Positions 9,016 to 19,610 are shown, numbered from the stretch's first letter. The stretch: 64,000 bases of DNA from Candidatus Electrothrix scaldis (GCA_033584155.1 CP138355.1:930001-994000), one strand, 5' to 3'. Program-made: numbers and translations. Notes: generated by a model not told the origin, from the sequence alone.

Positions 9016-9036
9016 TACCACTTAGTGGTATTTTTT
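9016..9036 (+). terminator. Small hairpin with six T
   Basis: TACCAC (9016-9021) pairs with GTGGTA (9025-9030) around TTA and is followed by TTTTTT. Terminator-like for plus-strand transcription, but the stem is only six pairs and no plus-strand gene precedes it. Confidence 0.35.
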
Positions 9037-9210
9037 GTTGATTACAGGTTTGGCATAGCCTTCTGTCTGGCCTTGGTAATACAGATTATCCTTTGTGCGG
9101 TAAGGAAATTTCTCGGAATAGAAAGAGTCTGTATTTGAAAAATGCAGACGTTGAAGTGATAGAGGACGAAAAGAGGAGGAGGTCTGCTAAATCTCTGCCT
9201 AATGTGTGAA

Positions 9211-9272
9211 GGCAATTAATAAAACTCAGGAGCCCTGCTGTGAAACTCGACCTGCTGGCCCTATTAATTGCC
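9211..9272. repeat. Perfect 11-bp inverted repeat with 40-base interior
   Basis: GGCAATTAATA (9211-9221) and TATTAATTGCC (9262-9272) are exact complements. The interior carries a short direct repeat CCTGCTG (9234-9240 and 9251-9257). It could be a structured RNA, an operator or a tiny mobile-element remnant. Confidence 0.5.
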
Positions 9273-9888
9273 CTCTTAAATATTTGATACCATATTTTAG
9301 CATTCTTTTAAAGAGATTTTTTTCGAAAATACAATATGTTGCAAGGTGTACACAAGGCGTTTTTTGTGTAAAAAATATACAGAGCCTACGCTAAGGTTTG
9401 TTTTGCTCATGTAGTTCATAGAGGCCGGGCAGGAGTATCTCTTCTCGATACGTTGAGCGCTGATTTTATTTTGTCATAGCCTCTGCTCAGGGGCTGCATT
9501 AATTTATTGACAAGAATATAGCCTCGTTTTACGGTGCCGAAAAGCATGGATAAACGTTTGTTTATGTTCTCTTGATTGTTATAGAGTGTTATGTGCCCTT
9601 GCTCGTTGCGTATTTTTTCAATACCGCTGCTCCACGAGTGTTTGACGCCTATATGAAATTGAAATCAGCAACAGGGCTGGTTGGTTGTTTTGTCAATTTT
9701 GATGATTTGTGAGTGATTTTAGAAAAAATATGGGCATTAAGGTGATTTCTTGTACACATGCCTATTAAAAAGGTGCCTGATCGTCTAAGATAAGAATATA
9801 GCTCACCAGGAAGATAGAGGCAGAGCTAGCTTTCCTTCCAGTTTTTGTCTGCAAGCATTTTTATTCGATCAGCGAGAAAAGATATATT

Positions 9889-11160
9889 ATGGAGAACAAG
9901 AAGTACTTCGTACCCGCCTATATTTTGGGCGCTATAATAATAGCCATTATTTTTGCTCTTGCTTTTCCACGTATAGCAGTGCGCTTTCATATTGGCGGTG
10001 AAGTTTTTCTTAAGCTGCTGAAAATGCTTGTTGTCCCGCTTGTGATGTCGAGCGTGATGAGTGCTATTCTCGAGTTAGGAGATATCCGTAAACTTGGTCG
10101 TTCAGGGGGTGCCACGGTTTGCTATTATGTTTTAACAAGTGCTGTGGCGGCTTTTGTTGGGCTTGTCTTGGTAAATATTATTCAGCCAGGCTCTGGGGCT
10201 ATTGATCAACAGACCTTGGATAATATTGCCGCGCAGGGAGCAAGCAATCAGTATAATGATGCAGGTATTGGAGCGATATTAAAGAATCTCGTTCTGATGT
10301 TCCTTACAGATAATCTTTTCTCCTCAGCTGCCAATACGGATCTCCTGCCACTTATTGTTTTTTCTGTAATATTTGCCGGAATCTTAACGACTATGAACAG
10401 TCGTGTTGAAACTGTTAAAAGCAGTATTCGGGAGATAAATAATGCTCTGATATCTTTTGTGCTCCTTCTGATGAAAATAGCCCCTCTTGGTATCTTTTGT
10501 CTGGTTGCCTCTCGATTTGGTGAGGCCCAAGCAGAGGGAGAACTTTTTCAGGTAATACATCAGGTAGGTAAGTATACCTTAACTGTTGTGATAGGTTTAG
10601 GAGTTCATGCCTTTGTTACTCTCTCTGCAGTTCTCTATGCCTTTACCAGAAGGAATCCGATCCAGTTTATGTGCCAAATGGCACCAGCTTTGTTAACAGC
10701 TTTTTCCACCGCAAGTTCTTCAGCAACGTTGCCCGTGACAATGGAAGCGGCAAGAGACAGAGCAGGGCTCTCAAGACGATCTGTGGACTTTGTCTTGCCG
10801 CTTGGCGCAACTATTAATATGGATGGAACAGCACTTTATGAAGCTGTTGCTGCTATTTTTATCGCTCAGGCCATAGGTGTTGAATTAACTCTCAGTGCCC
10901 AGTTGACGGTAGCAATTACAGCAACGCTCGCTGCAATCGGAGCCGCCGGAATCCCCGAAGCAGGGCTGGTTACTATGCTTATAGTTCTTAATGCAGTTGG
11001 CTTGCCACCTGAATATATCGGTCTGATTTTATCCGTAGATTGGCTGCTTGATCGCTTCCGTACAACAGTCAATGTCTTTGGCGATACCGTTGGCGCAGCT
11101 ATTCTCGAAAGAACATTTCCAGAGGAAAAAACGGAAGAAATTGTTTCCCCCCAGCCCTGA
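9889..11160 (+). CDS. Dicarboxylate/amino acid:cation symporter (SDF family)
   Basis: 423 aa polytopic membrane protein. The family signatures are the serine-rich re-entrant loop AFSTASSSATLPVT and the motif GATINMDGTALYE, which bind Na+/H+ and the acidic substrate in GltPh-type transporters. It should take up C4-dicarboxylates or glutamate/aspartate across the inner membrane. A GAGAAAAG ribosome-binding site precedes the ATG. Both neighbours are separated from it, so it is probably transcribed alone from the long upstream region. Whether the substrate is glutamate (GltP) or malate/fumarate (DctA) cannot be told. Confidence 0.9.
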   Translation: MENKKYFVPAYILGAIIIAIIFALAFPRIAVRFHIGGEVFLKLLKMLVVPLVMSSVMSAILELGDIRKLGRSGGATVCYYVLTSAVAAFVGLVLVNIIQPGSGAIDQQTLDNIAAQGASNQYNDAGIGAILKNLVLMFLTDNLFSSAANTDLLPLIVFSVIFAGILTTMNSRVETVKSSIREINNALISFVLLLMKIAPLGIFCLVASRFGEAQAEGELFQVIHQVGKYTLTVVIGLGVHAFVTLSAVLYAFTRRNPIQFMCQMAPALLTAFSTASSSATLPVTMEAARDRAGLSRRSVDFVLPLGATINMDGTALYEAVAAIFIAQAIGVELTLSAQLTVAITATLAAIGAAGIPEAGLVTMLIVLNAVGLPPEYIGLILSVDWLLDRFRTTVNVFGDTVGAAILERTFPEEKTEEIVSPQP

Positions 11161-11301
11161 TTTCCTGTCCAAGAGTCCGTTTCTACGTTTATCACTTGCC
11201 ACATTCCCATTAATGCCTATAATGTAGCAAATTACATTTTTATCAGATTATAGTATAGGTATCAGTTTTTTAACCTTTTGGAATATATTAAGGAATACAC
11301 A

Positions 11302-11937
11302 ATGTCAGAAGAGCAGAAACAAGTCTCTCTGGACACCGTTATTGGTGAGCTGGAGAAAATATGTGCAGAAAATCCTGAGAATATCATCGCTCACCATAAG
11401 CTCGGTTTGATTTATCGTCAGGCTGGTCGTATTGATGACGCTGTTCGTGAGTTGGAAAAGGCCATTGAGCTGGATGATCATTCCGTGGAAAGTTATATTA
11501 ATCTTGGTGCTATCTATTTTGATAAAGGTAATATTCCTAAGGCGCTAGAGCTGAACGAAAAGGCTCTTAAGATTACCCCGAAGATGGCGGAAGCCCATGT
11601 CAATATTGGCTTGATTCGTCAGGGCGAGGGAAAGCCTGAGGAAGCCTTGGAGTGCTATGAGAAGGCTCTGCAAATTGACCCTCATCTGTTGACGGCATGG
11701 ATTAATATGACGTCGGTTTGTACTATGCTGGAACAGGATGATAAGGCGGTAGAATCTGCTCGTCAGGCTGTAACACTGGAACCGGATAACGGGATGGCCC
11801 GGAATAATCTGGCTGTGGCCCTGTATTTCTTGGGATCCTATGAGGAAGCGAAGCGGAACATGGATAAGGCCAAGGAACTGGGATATGCGGTTGATCCGCG
11901 TTTTGTTCAGGGGCTGGAAGCAAAATTGGCGGCATAA
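11302..11937 (+). CDS. TPR-repeat protein
   Basis: 211 aa built from about five tetratricopeptide repeats (for example LGLIYRQAGRIDDAVRELEKAIEL and repeats after it). No signal peptide, so a cytoplasmic scaffold is likely. The ATG at 11302 is preferred to the TTG at 11278 because AAGGAA lies at good spacing. Its TAA overlaps the next ATG by one base, so it is translationally coupled to the DVU0298-type gene. Confidence 0.8.
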   Translation: MSEEQKQVSLDTVIGELEKICAENPENIIAHHKLGLIYRQAGRIDDAVRELEKAIELDDHSVESYINLGAIYFDKGNIPKALELNEKALKITPKMAEAHVNIGLIRQGEGKPEEALECYEKALQIDPHLLTAWINMTSVCTMLEQDDKAVESARQAVTLEPDNGMARNNLAVALYFLGSYEEAKRNMDKAKELGYAVDPRFVQGLEAKLAA

Positions 11938-13079
11938 TGGCAGCAAAAAAACAAGCGAATACTCGTCCTTGGTGTCCGTTTTGCGGTATGGATGTAGGGC
12001 GTCCGGTGGATGCCCCGCAACGCAAGATGACCGAATTTCCTGTGGGTAGATGTGAGTGCGGAGCAGTGTATGTCTGCGATGCCACGGGGCATAATGTGGG
12101 CTCCGCAATGGTGGAATGTCTGGTCTACGCCTGCGGAGAGGAATGGGATCTGGCCTGGGAGCTCATCCCGGAGGATGACTACCTCACCGGTCGGGTGGAA
12201 GACTATGACGATGTCACCCACCAGATTTGTCCTAAGAGGAACCTGGACGGTCGGGGAGTGCGGGGAGTGCTTTATTTTGTTCGCCTGCATAAGGATGTGG
12301 CAGAAATTGCTGATCGTTTTGCCAAAAAAAAGGAGCAGGAGGCCCAAGAGGTATTCTCAGAAAGTGAGGGAGGTTCTCAAAACTCGATAATCCCTGAAGT
12401 GGAGCCTGCCCGTGATCCCAAACGGAAAAAGAAACGGGCATCGAAGACAATCGTCAAGCAATTAGCTGATGCCCAGGATGTTGATGGGCTGCTGGATCTT
12501 TGTTTTGACGATAAGCGTACCTTGCGCTTTATGCAGCGCCTCCTCTATGAGCCAGACCCGGTGAAACGCTATAAAACGGCTTGGCTGATCGGACAGGTCT
12601 GTGCCCGGCTTTCTACCCGTGAACCTGCTCCGGTAGCAGATATGTTGCACAGGCTCTTTGAGGCCTGCTCGGACTCGGCTTCTATGCCTTGGGGCATGGT
12701 GGAGGCCATCGGGGCTATCATTTCCGCCCGGACAGATATCTACGGGGCCTTTACCCGACATCTGCTCAATTTTATGGATGATCAGGGAACCCAGGAGGCT
12801 GCCCTCTGGGGCCTGAGTGAAATTGCTGCCTCTCGGCCTGACCTCATTCGTAATACACCTTTTTACTCAACCTTTCATTTCTTGGAACACCATAACCCGG
12901 TGGTGCGCGGTTTGATGGCGCGTTTGCTGGGTCGCATTAAGGCCAAAGAGGCTATGTTTCAGATTATGGGCCTGCAAAAGGATGAGGCAGAGATTATCCT
13001 CTATGAGCAGGGTGATCCTGTCAAGATGACTGTGGCTGCTTTGGTGAAAGAAGCTGTAGCTGGGATGCAGGAGGCGTAG
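11937..13079 (+). CDS. Zinc-ribbon / HEAT-like protein of DVU0298 type
   Basis: 380 aa. Residues 13-46 hold a zinc ribbon with CPFCG and CECG pairs. A central acidic then lysine-rich linker (KRKKKRASK, about 160-170) leads to a helical C-terminal half that resembles HEAT-like repeats (ALWGLSEIAASRPDLI, VVRGLMARLLGRI). It resembles conserved proteins of sulfate reducers annotated as the DVU0298 family; function unknown. Coupled to the upstream TPR gene and followed by a strong terminator, so the two form a short operon. Confidence 0.7.
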   Translation: MAAKKQANTRPWCPFCGMDVGRPVDAPQRKMTEFPVGRCECGAVYVCDATGHNVGSAMVECLVYACGEEWDLAWELIPEDDYLTGRVEDYDDVTHQICPKRNLDGRGVRGVLYFVRLHKDVAEIADRFAKKKEQEAQEVFSESEGGSQNSIIPEVEPARDPKRKKKRASKTIVKQLADAQDVDGLLDLCFDDKRTLRFMQRLLYEPDPVKRYKTAWLIGQVCARLSTREPAPVADMLHRLFEACSDSASMPWGMVEAIGAIISARTDIYGAFTRHLLNFMDDQGTQEAALWGLSEIAASRPDLIRNTPFYSTFHFLEHHNPVVRGLMARLLGRIKAKEAMFQIMGLQKDEAEIILYEQGDPVKMTVAALVKEAVAGMQEA

Positions 13080-13104
13080 AAACTGCCCTCATAACGCATG
13101 ATGT

Positions 13105-13145
13105 AAAAGGATAGAGGGTAAGTTCTGGCCTCTATCCTTTTGCTG
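13105..13145 (+). terminator. Intrinsic terminator of the TPR-DVU0298 operon
   Basis: A perfect 13-bp stem (AAAAGGATAGAGG at 13105-13117 with CCTCTATCCTTTT at 13129-13141) with an 11-base loop, the A/T flanks providing the U-tract. Confidence 0.85.
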
Positions 13146-13256
13146 TGTTATCAGATAATTTATTTCAAAAAGGATAAATATACCTGATTTCTTTAGAAAA
13201 CCTGCCGTGCGCTCAGTTCGTGGCGTGATTTTAAATAATTTGATCTCATTTAACCC

Positions 13257-15005
13257 ATGTTGTTACACGCCCTCTTGTTTCCATTATTCCTCATATTTTT
13301 CTACTGCCTGGGCGTCTCTTTTGTTTTCTTTCTATCAAAAATTAATAACGTAAAAAACAGAGAAAACACCCTGGTGACGGGCATCGGTGTCCGGGGATTT
13401 CTCGGTTTGCTCTTATTCGGCATGTTTGGTGTCGCCTTCCATTTTTTTCAGCCTCTCACATCAACAGCATTTCGATTAAGCATTTTTTTACTCGCACTTT
13501 TTGGTGGTATAATCTTTATAAAAAACAGAAGGCAATTGAGCAAAATAGAGCTTTGCAGTTTTGTTGCCATATCTTGCATCCTTGCCATGTTGGCAGCTTC
13601 CATGAGATCTGGATATGATGGCGGACTCTACCACTTACCGCATCAAGTCTGGCTACGAACCGAACCTATAGTCGTTGGGCTTGCAAATCTCCATGGTCGT
13701 TTTGGTTTCAGTTCGCTGTACGAATATATGGGTGCGGCGTTATGGGTGAAGGATAATTTTATATTGCTTTCATACTTACAGGCATCCTTCATTTTGTTTT
13801 TTCTCTTATTTCTTATTGAACAATCACGAAATGCTGAGGGGGCTCATCAAGTCCTTCTGCTGGGGGTAGTTGCAAATTTTATAGTCTTTCATGATTATAT
13901 ATATGAAGAAAAAATAGACAAAGACTTAGCTCTTGAGCTTTGGTATACATATACTGACCTGCCTGCTGGAATTTTATTTACTGTAACCTTTCTTTATGGT
14001 CATTGGATCATCAGTCAAAAGTCCTCTGTGCAAGGTAACGAGTGGAGTATTTTTTCCCTCCTCCTTCTTGCTGCTCTCTTGCTAAAAATTTCTTCTGTTC
14101 CGCTTGTCTTGTGGTTTCTTTTTGTCGTATTGTACCGAATCGTATCGAAAAGGGATAACCCTTTCCCGGTTCTTATCAGTTTAGTGCTGCCAACGGGCTT
14201 TATGCTTGTGTGGTTTTTAAAAAATATAATTTCAACAGGGTGTCTGCTCTATCCCCTGTCATCTTCTTGCATTGATGTTCCTTGGTCAGCGAAGATAAAC
14301 GCTCTTAAGGACGCTCAGTGGATTACCGCTTGGGCCCGACATCCAGGATCAGGACTCTATTCATTACAAGATAACGGTTGGTTTTTATCTTGGTGGTATC
14401 CTCACTATTATCCTTTTTTAATCAAACTTCTACTTTCTGGAGGAGTTGTTGGGATATTATACGTTGGGATTGCGTTGCGAAGTAAGTTTGCCAGTGTTAA
14501 AGTGCTTGATATTCGTTTTTGGGGAGCCGTAGGGGTGATGGCTCTTTCGTTGCTCTTCTGGTTTTGGAAAGCGCCAACTCCTCGATTTGGAATAGGAGTA
14601 TTTTTTCTCTTTTTTCCAGTCGTATTTCTCTTCTTCTCTGGTTATGATTTTGACCTCTCTGTGAAAATTAGTAAACCTATACAGGTAGCAGTTATTGTAG
14701 GACTGCTTTTTTTCTCTTTGTATATTGGAACTCCTTGGAAGAAAATATCTCAGCAAAACTTATTCTCCTTCAAAGCTATAACAGTGCCGACTCCGAAAAC
14801 ACAAGCTGATGTAACGTACGGAGTACGTGTTATAGGCGGAGATCAATGTTGGTTAAGCCCGCAATGTTCTCCTTATGATCGTCCTCCCTTGTCATCGTGG
14901 CATGGGGTTAAAACATTCTGTAATTTTAATTATTATAAGAGTTCTCAATGGGGTTACAAGATACCTTGGAAAATAAAAACGATACATTCAGGATACTCTC
15001 CATAG
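13257..15005 (+). CDS. Polytopic membrane protein, GT-C glycosyltransferase-like
   Basis: 582 aa with about 11-13 hydrophobic segments. An early non-cytoplasmic loop carries [13 protein letters not shown], where the acidic residue and histidines recall the catalytic loop of GT-C lipid-linked glycosyltransferases and of the LIC_10190 family of membrane proteins. The soluble C-terminal tail has several cysteines. The gene overlaps the next one (a GT2 glycosyltransferase) by 58 bases, which supports a joint role in building or transferring a lipid-linked sugar. The exact activity is not known. Confidence 0.65.
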   Translation: MLLHALLFPLFLIFFYCLGVSFVFFLSKINNVKNRENTLVTGIGVRGFLGLLLFGMFGVAFHFFQPLTSTAFRLSIFLLALFGGIIFIKNRRQLSKIELCSFVAISCILAMLAASMRSGYDGGLYHLPHQVWLRTEPIVVGLANLHGRFGFSSLYEYMGAALWVKDNFILLSYLQASFILFFLLFLIEQSRNAEGAHQVLLLGVVANFIVFHDYIYEEKIDKDLALELWYTYTDLPAGILFTVTFLYGHWIISQKSSVQGNEWSIFSLLLLAALLLKISSVPLVLWFLFVVLYRIVSKRDNPFPVLISLVLPTGFMLVWFLKNIISTGCLLYPLSSSCIDVPWSAKINALKDAQWITAWARHPGSGLYSLQDNGWFLSWWYPHYYPFLIKLLLSGGVVGILYVGIALRSKFASVKVLDIRFWGAVGVMALSLLFWFWKAPTPRFGIGVFFLFFPVVFLFFSGYDFDLSVKISKPIQVAVIVGLLFFSLYIGTPWKKISQQNLFSFKAITVPTPKTQADVTYGVRVIGGDQCWLSPQCSPYDRPPLSSWHGVKTFCNFNYYKSSQWGYKIPWKIKTIHSGYSP

Positions 15006-15700
15006 TGGTCCCTGTTTTTAACGAACAGGAGACCCTAAAAGAAGTAATAGAAAGAATCCAGGCTGTTCAGCTTCCTCTTGAAAAGGAAATAATCATCATT
15101 GATGATTGTTCGAGCGATGCCACGAAAGAGGTTATGGAGCAGGAGCTAAAGCATATCAATGCGGTAAAGCTCTACCATCCGCAGAACTTAGGCAAGGGAG
15201 CTGCGTTGCGTACCGGCTTAAGTGCCGCAACCGGTGATATTGTATTAATACAAGATGCAGATTTGGAATACGATCCTATTGATTATCCAAAACTCTTGCA
15301 GCCTATCCTTGCTGGGAAAGCTGATGTTGTGTACGGGTCTCGTTTTGTGGGCTCAGAGGCCCATCGAGTGCTTTATTTTTGGCATATGCTTGGGAATAAG
15401 ATGTTGACCTTATTGTCCAATATGGTGACAAATCTTAATTTAACCGACATGGAAACCTGCTATAAGGTTTTTCGTAAAGAAGTTATCGACAAACTGAGTT
15501 TGCAAGAAAATAGATTTGGTTTTGAGCCAGAGGTTACAGCAAAAATTTCACGGCTTGGTTGTAGAATATATGAGGTTGGTATTTCGTATAGCGGGAGAAC
15601 CTATAATGAAGGAAAAAAGATTGGTTGGCGAGACGGGTTGAGTGCTCTTCGCTGTATTATCAAATATTCATTACTCGAAAGAAAGAGCAAGGCTGAGTAA
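14948..15700 (+). CDS. GT2 glycosyltransferase, dolichol-phosphate-mannose-synthase-like
   Basis: 250 aa, GT-A fold. [12 protein letters not shown] at the start, [10 protein letters not shown], the DADLEYDP metal-binding motif and YGSRFVG are typical of polyprenyl-phosphate sugar transferases. No membrane anchor, so a peripheral cytoplasmic enzyme that loads a sugar onto a polyprenyl phosphate for the GT-C-like protein encoded just upstream. The ATG lies inside the upstream gene; coupling is likely. Sugar unknown. Confidence 0.85.
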   Translation: MGLQDTLENKNDTFRILSIVVPVFNEQETLKEVIERIQAVQLPLEKEIIIIDDCSSDATKEVMEQELKHINAVKLYHPQNLGKGAALRTGLSAATGDIVLIQDADLEYDPIDYPKLLQPILAGKADVVYGSRFVGSEAHRVLYFWHMLGNKMLTLLSNMVTNLNLTDMETCYKVFRKEVIDKLSLQENRFGFEPEVTAKISRLGCRIYEVGISYSGRTYNEGKKIGWRDGLSALRCIIKYSLLERKSKAE

Positions 15701-15775
15701 AAATTGAGCATAGGCCCTCTCTTACCTTATTTTGAAACGAAGTGAGCGTATTTTTTCCAAATCAGGAGTATCAGA

Positions 15776-16618
15776 GTGAGAGTACAATTCATAAAGCATA
15801 AACGCGACAAACAAGGTCGGACCGCCATATACCTCCTTTTCTGTCTCATAGCCTGTTCTTTCTTAAGCGGCTGCGGAGCCACTGAAGGCATGTTCGATAG
15901 TTGGTCTGTCTTTGGCTTTGGTGGAGAAAAAGAAGAGAAAATTGATTCAGCAGGGACATTGGTTACTCAGGGAATGAATGCCTATAAGGTCGGCAAGTAC
16001 AGTGCCGCGATAGAGCATTTTCAGGAAATCAAGGACCGTTACCCTTTTAGCCCGGAGGCCCTGCTGGCTGAATTAAAATTGGCTGACTGCAAGTATTACA
16101 GCGAGAACTACGAGGAAGCCAAGGAATTGTATAAGGACTTTGAGGAACAGCATCCTACCAATGAGGCGGTCCCCTATGTTATGTTTCAGATAGGCATGTG
16201 CGATTATTCCCGCACAGACAGTATTGATCGGGATTCCTCCGGTGCCCAGGATGCCATTAAGTCCTTTTCCCGTTTGCTCCGTACCTACCCGGATTCTCCG
16301 TATACACGGGAAGCCAAGGCAAGGATTCGGGCTGCTCGGGAATTTATAGTAAATCATGAGTACTACGTGGCGGTCTTTTATGTTCGGACGAAAAAATACG
16401 ATCAGGCCAAACATCGCCTTAAATACATCCTTACTATGTATCCGGATGCCGCTATTATCCCCAAGGCAAAAGTTTTGCAAGAACGGCTTGCAGCCGGTGA
16501 CCCGCCTAAATGGGGCCTGGACAGATGGCTACCAGATCTGAACCTGCCGAATTGGGATTTGTCTGGCGTGGGGATCGGTACCCAAGATGATGATATAGAA
16601 AGCCAGATCGGCCAATAA
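15776..16618 (+). CDS. bamD: BamD outer-membrane assembly lipoprotein
   Basis: 280 aa, GTG start with AGGAG upstream. A hydrophobic signal ends in the lipobox LSGC (Cys33), predicting a lipoprotein. The mature part is a series of TPR-like repeats (YKVGKYSAAIEHFQEIKDRYPF, YSENYEEAKELYKDF) with the typical BamD spacing DYSRTDSIDRDSSGAQDAI. It should be part of the BAM complex that inserts beta-barrels. The C-terminal tail WLPDLNLPNWDLSG is an extension beyond the E. coli length. Confidence 0.85.
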   Translation: MRVQFIKHKRDKQGRTAIYLLFCLIACSFLSGCGATEGMFDSWSVFGFGGEKEEKIDSAGTLVTQGMNAYKVGKYSAAIEHFQEIKDRYPFSPEALLAELKLADCKYYSENYEEAKELYKDFEEQHPTNEAVPYVMFQIGMCDYSRTDSIDRDSSGAQDAIKSFSRLLRTYPDSPYTREAKARIRAAREFIVNHEYYVAVFYVRTKKYDQAKHRLKYILTMYPDAAIIPKAKVLQERLAAGDPPKWGLDRWLPDLNLPNWDLSGVGIGTQDDDIESQIGQ

Positions 16619-16633
16619 AGAGACTCGTACACT

Positions 16634-18439
16634 ATGGGCTTGCTGAAGAGCGACAAACTCCTGGACCTGCTTATTTCTCAAAGGTTATTGACGGTAAAAC
16701 AGAAACAGTTTGTCCTCCGTCATAAAGAACGGCAGAGTCAGCAGCTGATTAAGCTTCAGGGGGGACAGAAAGAGGCGGGGCGTGGATATCCTGATATGGT
16801 CGATATTCTTGCCTCATTAAAGCTGGAGATTCCAGGGAATAAGCAGCGAATTCTCTCGGAAGAGCTGATCATGCGGGCGGTGGGCCGTAAATTGGGCATT
16901 CCCTTTAAAAAGCTTGATCCTCTTGAGCTGGACATCGAGATTGTCACCAAGACCATTCCTCGTTCCTTTGCCATCAATCATCTGATCCTCCCCTTTGAGG
17001 TACGCAACGGTGTGCTTCAGGTCGTGACCTACGACCCGGATAATAAGGCACCCTTGCAGGATATTGAGCAGGTCAACCAGACAGAGCTGAAGCCTTATCT
17101 GAGCACACGCTCGGACATCAAGAAGATTCTGTCTGAGTTTTTTGGTTTTCAGCGCTCTATTACTGCGGCAGAAAGTCAGTTCTCCTCAGGAGGGGGGAGC
17201 TCAACCGTAGATATCGGTAACCTGGAGCAGTATGTTAAGCTCTCGAGCGCCCAGGAACTCAGTTCCACGGATCAGCATATCAAGGCGGCGGTCAATCATC
17301 TCTTCAACTACGCGCTGGAGCAGCGAGCCAGTGATATTCACGTAGAACCAAAACGTGAGAGCTGCCTGATTCGTTACCGGATTGACGGTGTCCTGCATAC
17401 CATCTATAAGTTGCCCAAGGCGGTGCATTCCGCTATTACTTCCCGTATTAAGGCCTTGGCTCGTTTGGATATCGCTGAAAAACGCAGGCCCCAGGACGGT
17501 AGAATCAAGATAGGGCAAAAAGATGGTAAGGAGGCGGAGCTCCGTGTATCAACTATTCCGGTCTCCTTTGGTGAGAAAACCGTTATGCGTATCCTGGATA
17601 CCAATGTCATCTTTCAGGATCTTGATGAACTGGGGTTCTCCCAGCGGGATAAGGCGGTATATAATTCCTTCATCACTGCCCCGCACGGCATAGTCCTGGT
17701 CACCGGTCCTACAGGAAGCGGTAAGTCCACCACCTTGTATTCCACCCTAAAGAAAATCGCCTCGCCGGAGATCAATATCATCACGGTGGAAGATCCGGTG
17801 GAGATGGTGCATGAGGATTTTAATCAGATTTCCGTGCAGCCGCTGATTGACGTGACCTTTTCCACTATCCTGCGCAATATCCTGCGTCAGGACCCGGATG
17901 TGATCATGATCGGTGAGATCAGGGACTATGATACCGCCATCCATGCGGTGCAGGCAGCCCTGACCGGTCATCTGGTTTTTTCTACTTTGCATACCAATGA
18001 TGCGGTTTCCACGATTGTCCGTTTGCAGGACCTTGGTTTAGAGCCCTTCCTGATCGGTTCCACCATGCTCGGGGCCTTGGCTCAGCGCCTTGTTCGTAAA
18101 ATCTGCCCTCACTGTATTGAAGCCTATCAGGCGGATACAGAGGAATTGCAAAAAATGGGTTTCCCGGTGCAATCCGGGCATGGAGCCATAGAGCTGAAGC
18201 GGGGGAAAGGGTGTAAGGAGTGTCGCAAGACAGGGTATGCTGGCAGGATGGGTGTGTTTGAGGTCTTTCCCTTGACGGATAAGATCAAAAAGATGGTGGC
18301 AGACAAGGCCACTGATGCCGAGCTTCGTCAGGTAGCTATTCGGGAGGGTATGACTACCCTGAACGAGGATGCCTGGCAGAAGGTACGGAATGGCCTGACC
18401 ACTGTTGAGGAGGCCCTGCGAATTAGTGGGGATATGTAA
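16634..18439 (+). CDS. GspE/PilB-type secretion or pilus ATPase
   Basis: 601 aa. An N-terminal GSPII_E_N domain precedes the ATPase core: Walker A GPTGSGKST (about 357-365), an Asp box, Walker B DPDVIMIGEIRD and His box STLHTNDA. Two cysteine pairs (CPHC near 493 and CKEC near 528) form the zinc knuckle typical of PilB/GspE. It should power assembly of a type IV pilus or type II pseudopilus. It follows bamD by 15 bases. The rest of the pilus or secretion genes are not in this window, so the system cannot be decided. Confidence 0.9.
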   Translation: MGLLKSDKLLDLLISQRLLTVKQKQFVLRHKERQSQQLIKLQGGQKEAGRGYPDMVDILASLKLEIPGNKQRILSEELIMRAVGRKLGIPFKKLDPLELDIEIVTKTIPRSFAINHLILPFEVRNGVLQVVTYDPDNKAPLQDIEQVNQTELKPYLSTRSDIKKILSEFFGFQRSITAAESQFSSGGGSSTVDIGNLEQYVKLSSAQELSSTDQHIKAAVNHLFNYALEQRASDIHVEPKRESCLIRYRIDGVLHTIYKLPKAVHSAITSRIKALARLDIAEKRRPQDGRIKIGQKDGKEAELRVSTIPVSFGEKTVMRILDTNVIFQDLDELGFSQRDKAVYNSFITAPHGIVLVTGPTGSGKSTTLYSTLKKIASPEINIITVEDPVEMVHEDFNQISVQPLIDVTFSTILRNILRQDPDVIMIGEIRDYDTAIHAVQAALTGHLVFSTLHTNDAVSTIVRLQDLGLEPFLIGSTMLGALAQRLVRKICPHCIEAYQADTEELQKMGFPVQSGHGAIELKRGKGCKECRKTGYAGRMGVFEVFPLTDKIKKMVADKATDAELRQVAIREGMTTLNEDAWQKVRNGLTTVEEALRISGDM

Positions 18440-18488
18440 CGTTTCCTGAGCCTCTGCTTACGACCTGAGTTTCCTGCTCTCATTGTTA

Positions 18489-19589
18489 TTAACGATCAAA
18501 ATACATAATAAGTCCGATCACGGTGACAACCACTAGGATTGCGCACCCTATTTTGATCCAGCTCCAAGGACGTTCGCCCTGCACTTCACCGGTACGGGCG
18601 TTAATCAGAAAACGATAGACCTTCCCTTTATAACGGTATGCACTGGTCCAGATGGGCAGGAGAATATGTTTGAAGGTAATATCCGAATATGTAGAGTCCT
18701 TACTATTAATTCTCTGCTCATCGCCCCCGATATCTCTGCGGATGGTATTATCAATTTCGTCAGCCATGATAACTTTGGCAAATTCAAAACCTTTTTTTAA
18801 ACCGACTGAGTAACTTTCAGAAAGGAATCCGCTCAAATACCGGTCGTCATACGGTTCCAGAGCATGTAAATCCCACGGTTCAAGCTCCTGCACATATTTT
18901 CGCTCCAGGGAATTACTGGCGGCAACAAGTACATCGTCAAAGATATTATGTACACGTCCGCCTGTTGGATACCAGTTTGTCATTTGAACTTCTCTGGTTT
19001 TTGTGACAGTTTCTCCATCTTCCTCCTCAGTATACGTCTCCGTGACATAATAATGTTCGCCGCGTTCACCTGTGTAGCTGGTATCTGTCTTGCAGTCATA
19101 GGTCCAATGGGGGAGATAGACCCCCTTTATCCCTCCTTCCAGCCTGGCATACTTTTTCAAGGAGTTCGGGGCAAACCATAATCCTTTAATCCATGTCCCG
19201 AACAATTCCCGAGCTTTTTTCAAGGTGATCCGAAAAGGCAGCAGGGCCGCTGGTTTTATTTTCTTTTTCGATGTCAGGGTAACGACCATACTGGTGCCGC
19301 AAAAAGGGCACTCCGTCGCTGTGATGTTAGGATCCAATGTCGTTTCCGCACCGCAGGCATCACATTTGACAGTACGGATCTCCTCAAGATTCTGCTGTGC
19401 TGCCTGATTAAGATACGCCTTGTAATTCAGTTCGGCTAAATGTGAGCTACTCTTGTGTTCTCTGGTGCTGCGTGAGCGAACGACCTTATGTTTCGCTCCG
19501 CAATACGGACATTTGAGAAAACGCGTGCCCGGTTCAAATTTCAGATCAGCACCGCACTGCTTACAGGGGAATTGCCTTTTCCTTGCCAT
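18489..19589 (-). CDS. Double zinc-ribbon protein with C-terminal membrane anchor
   Basis: 366 aa. Two zinc ribbons: CKQCG/CPYCG (residues 9-33) and CDACG/CPFCG (about 75-100). The middle part (YLPHWTYDCKTDTSYTGERG) and PIWTSAYRYKGKVYRFLINA near the end belong to a family often mislabelled as primosomal helicase; no helicase motif exists here. One hydrophobic helix (IGCAILVVVTVIGLIMYF) at the very end anchors it. It lies 21 bases behind the SPFH gene, a recurrent pairing, so the two probably work together at the membrane. Function unproved. Confidence 0.75.
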   Translation of the reverse strand: MARKRQFPCKQCGADLKFEPGTRFLKCPYCGAKHKVVRSRSTREHKSSSHLAELNYKAYLNQAAQQNLEEIRTVKCDACGAETTLDPNITATECPFCGTSMVVTLTSKKKIKPAALLPFRITLKKARELFGTWIKGLWFAPNSLKKYARLEGGIKGVYLPHWTYDCKTDTSYTGERGEHYYVTETYTEEEDGETVTKTREVQMTNWYPTGGRVHNIFDDVLVAASNSLERKYVQELEPWDLHALEPYDDRYLSGFLSESYSVGLKKGFEFAKVIMADEIDNTIRRDIGGDEQRINSKDSTYSDITFKHILLPIWTSAYRYKGKVYRFLINARTGEVQGERPWSWIKIGCAILVVVTVIGLIMYFDR

Positions 19590-19610
19590 AATACCGTATT
19601 CCCGGAATTA

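Larger units (their letters stand above)
8835..9888. other. 1-kb intergenic region between divergent sqr and symporter genes
   Basis: No supported gene. It must hold promoters for sqr (minus) and the symporter (plus). It contains a short hairpin with T-run (9016-9036) and an 11-bp inverted repeat (9211-9272). The rest is AT-rich without recognisable motifs. Confidence 0.5.

Noticed and set aside
18489-19589. Primosomal helicase label for the zinc-ribbon protein
   Set aside because: No Walker or helicase motifs; only zinc ribbons and a tail anchor are visible.
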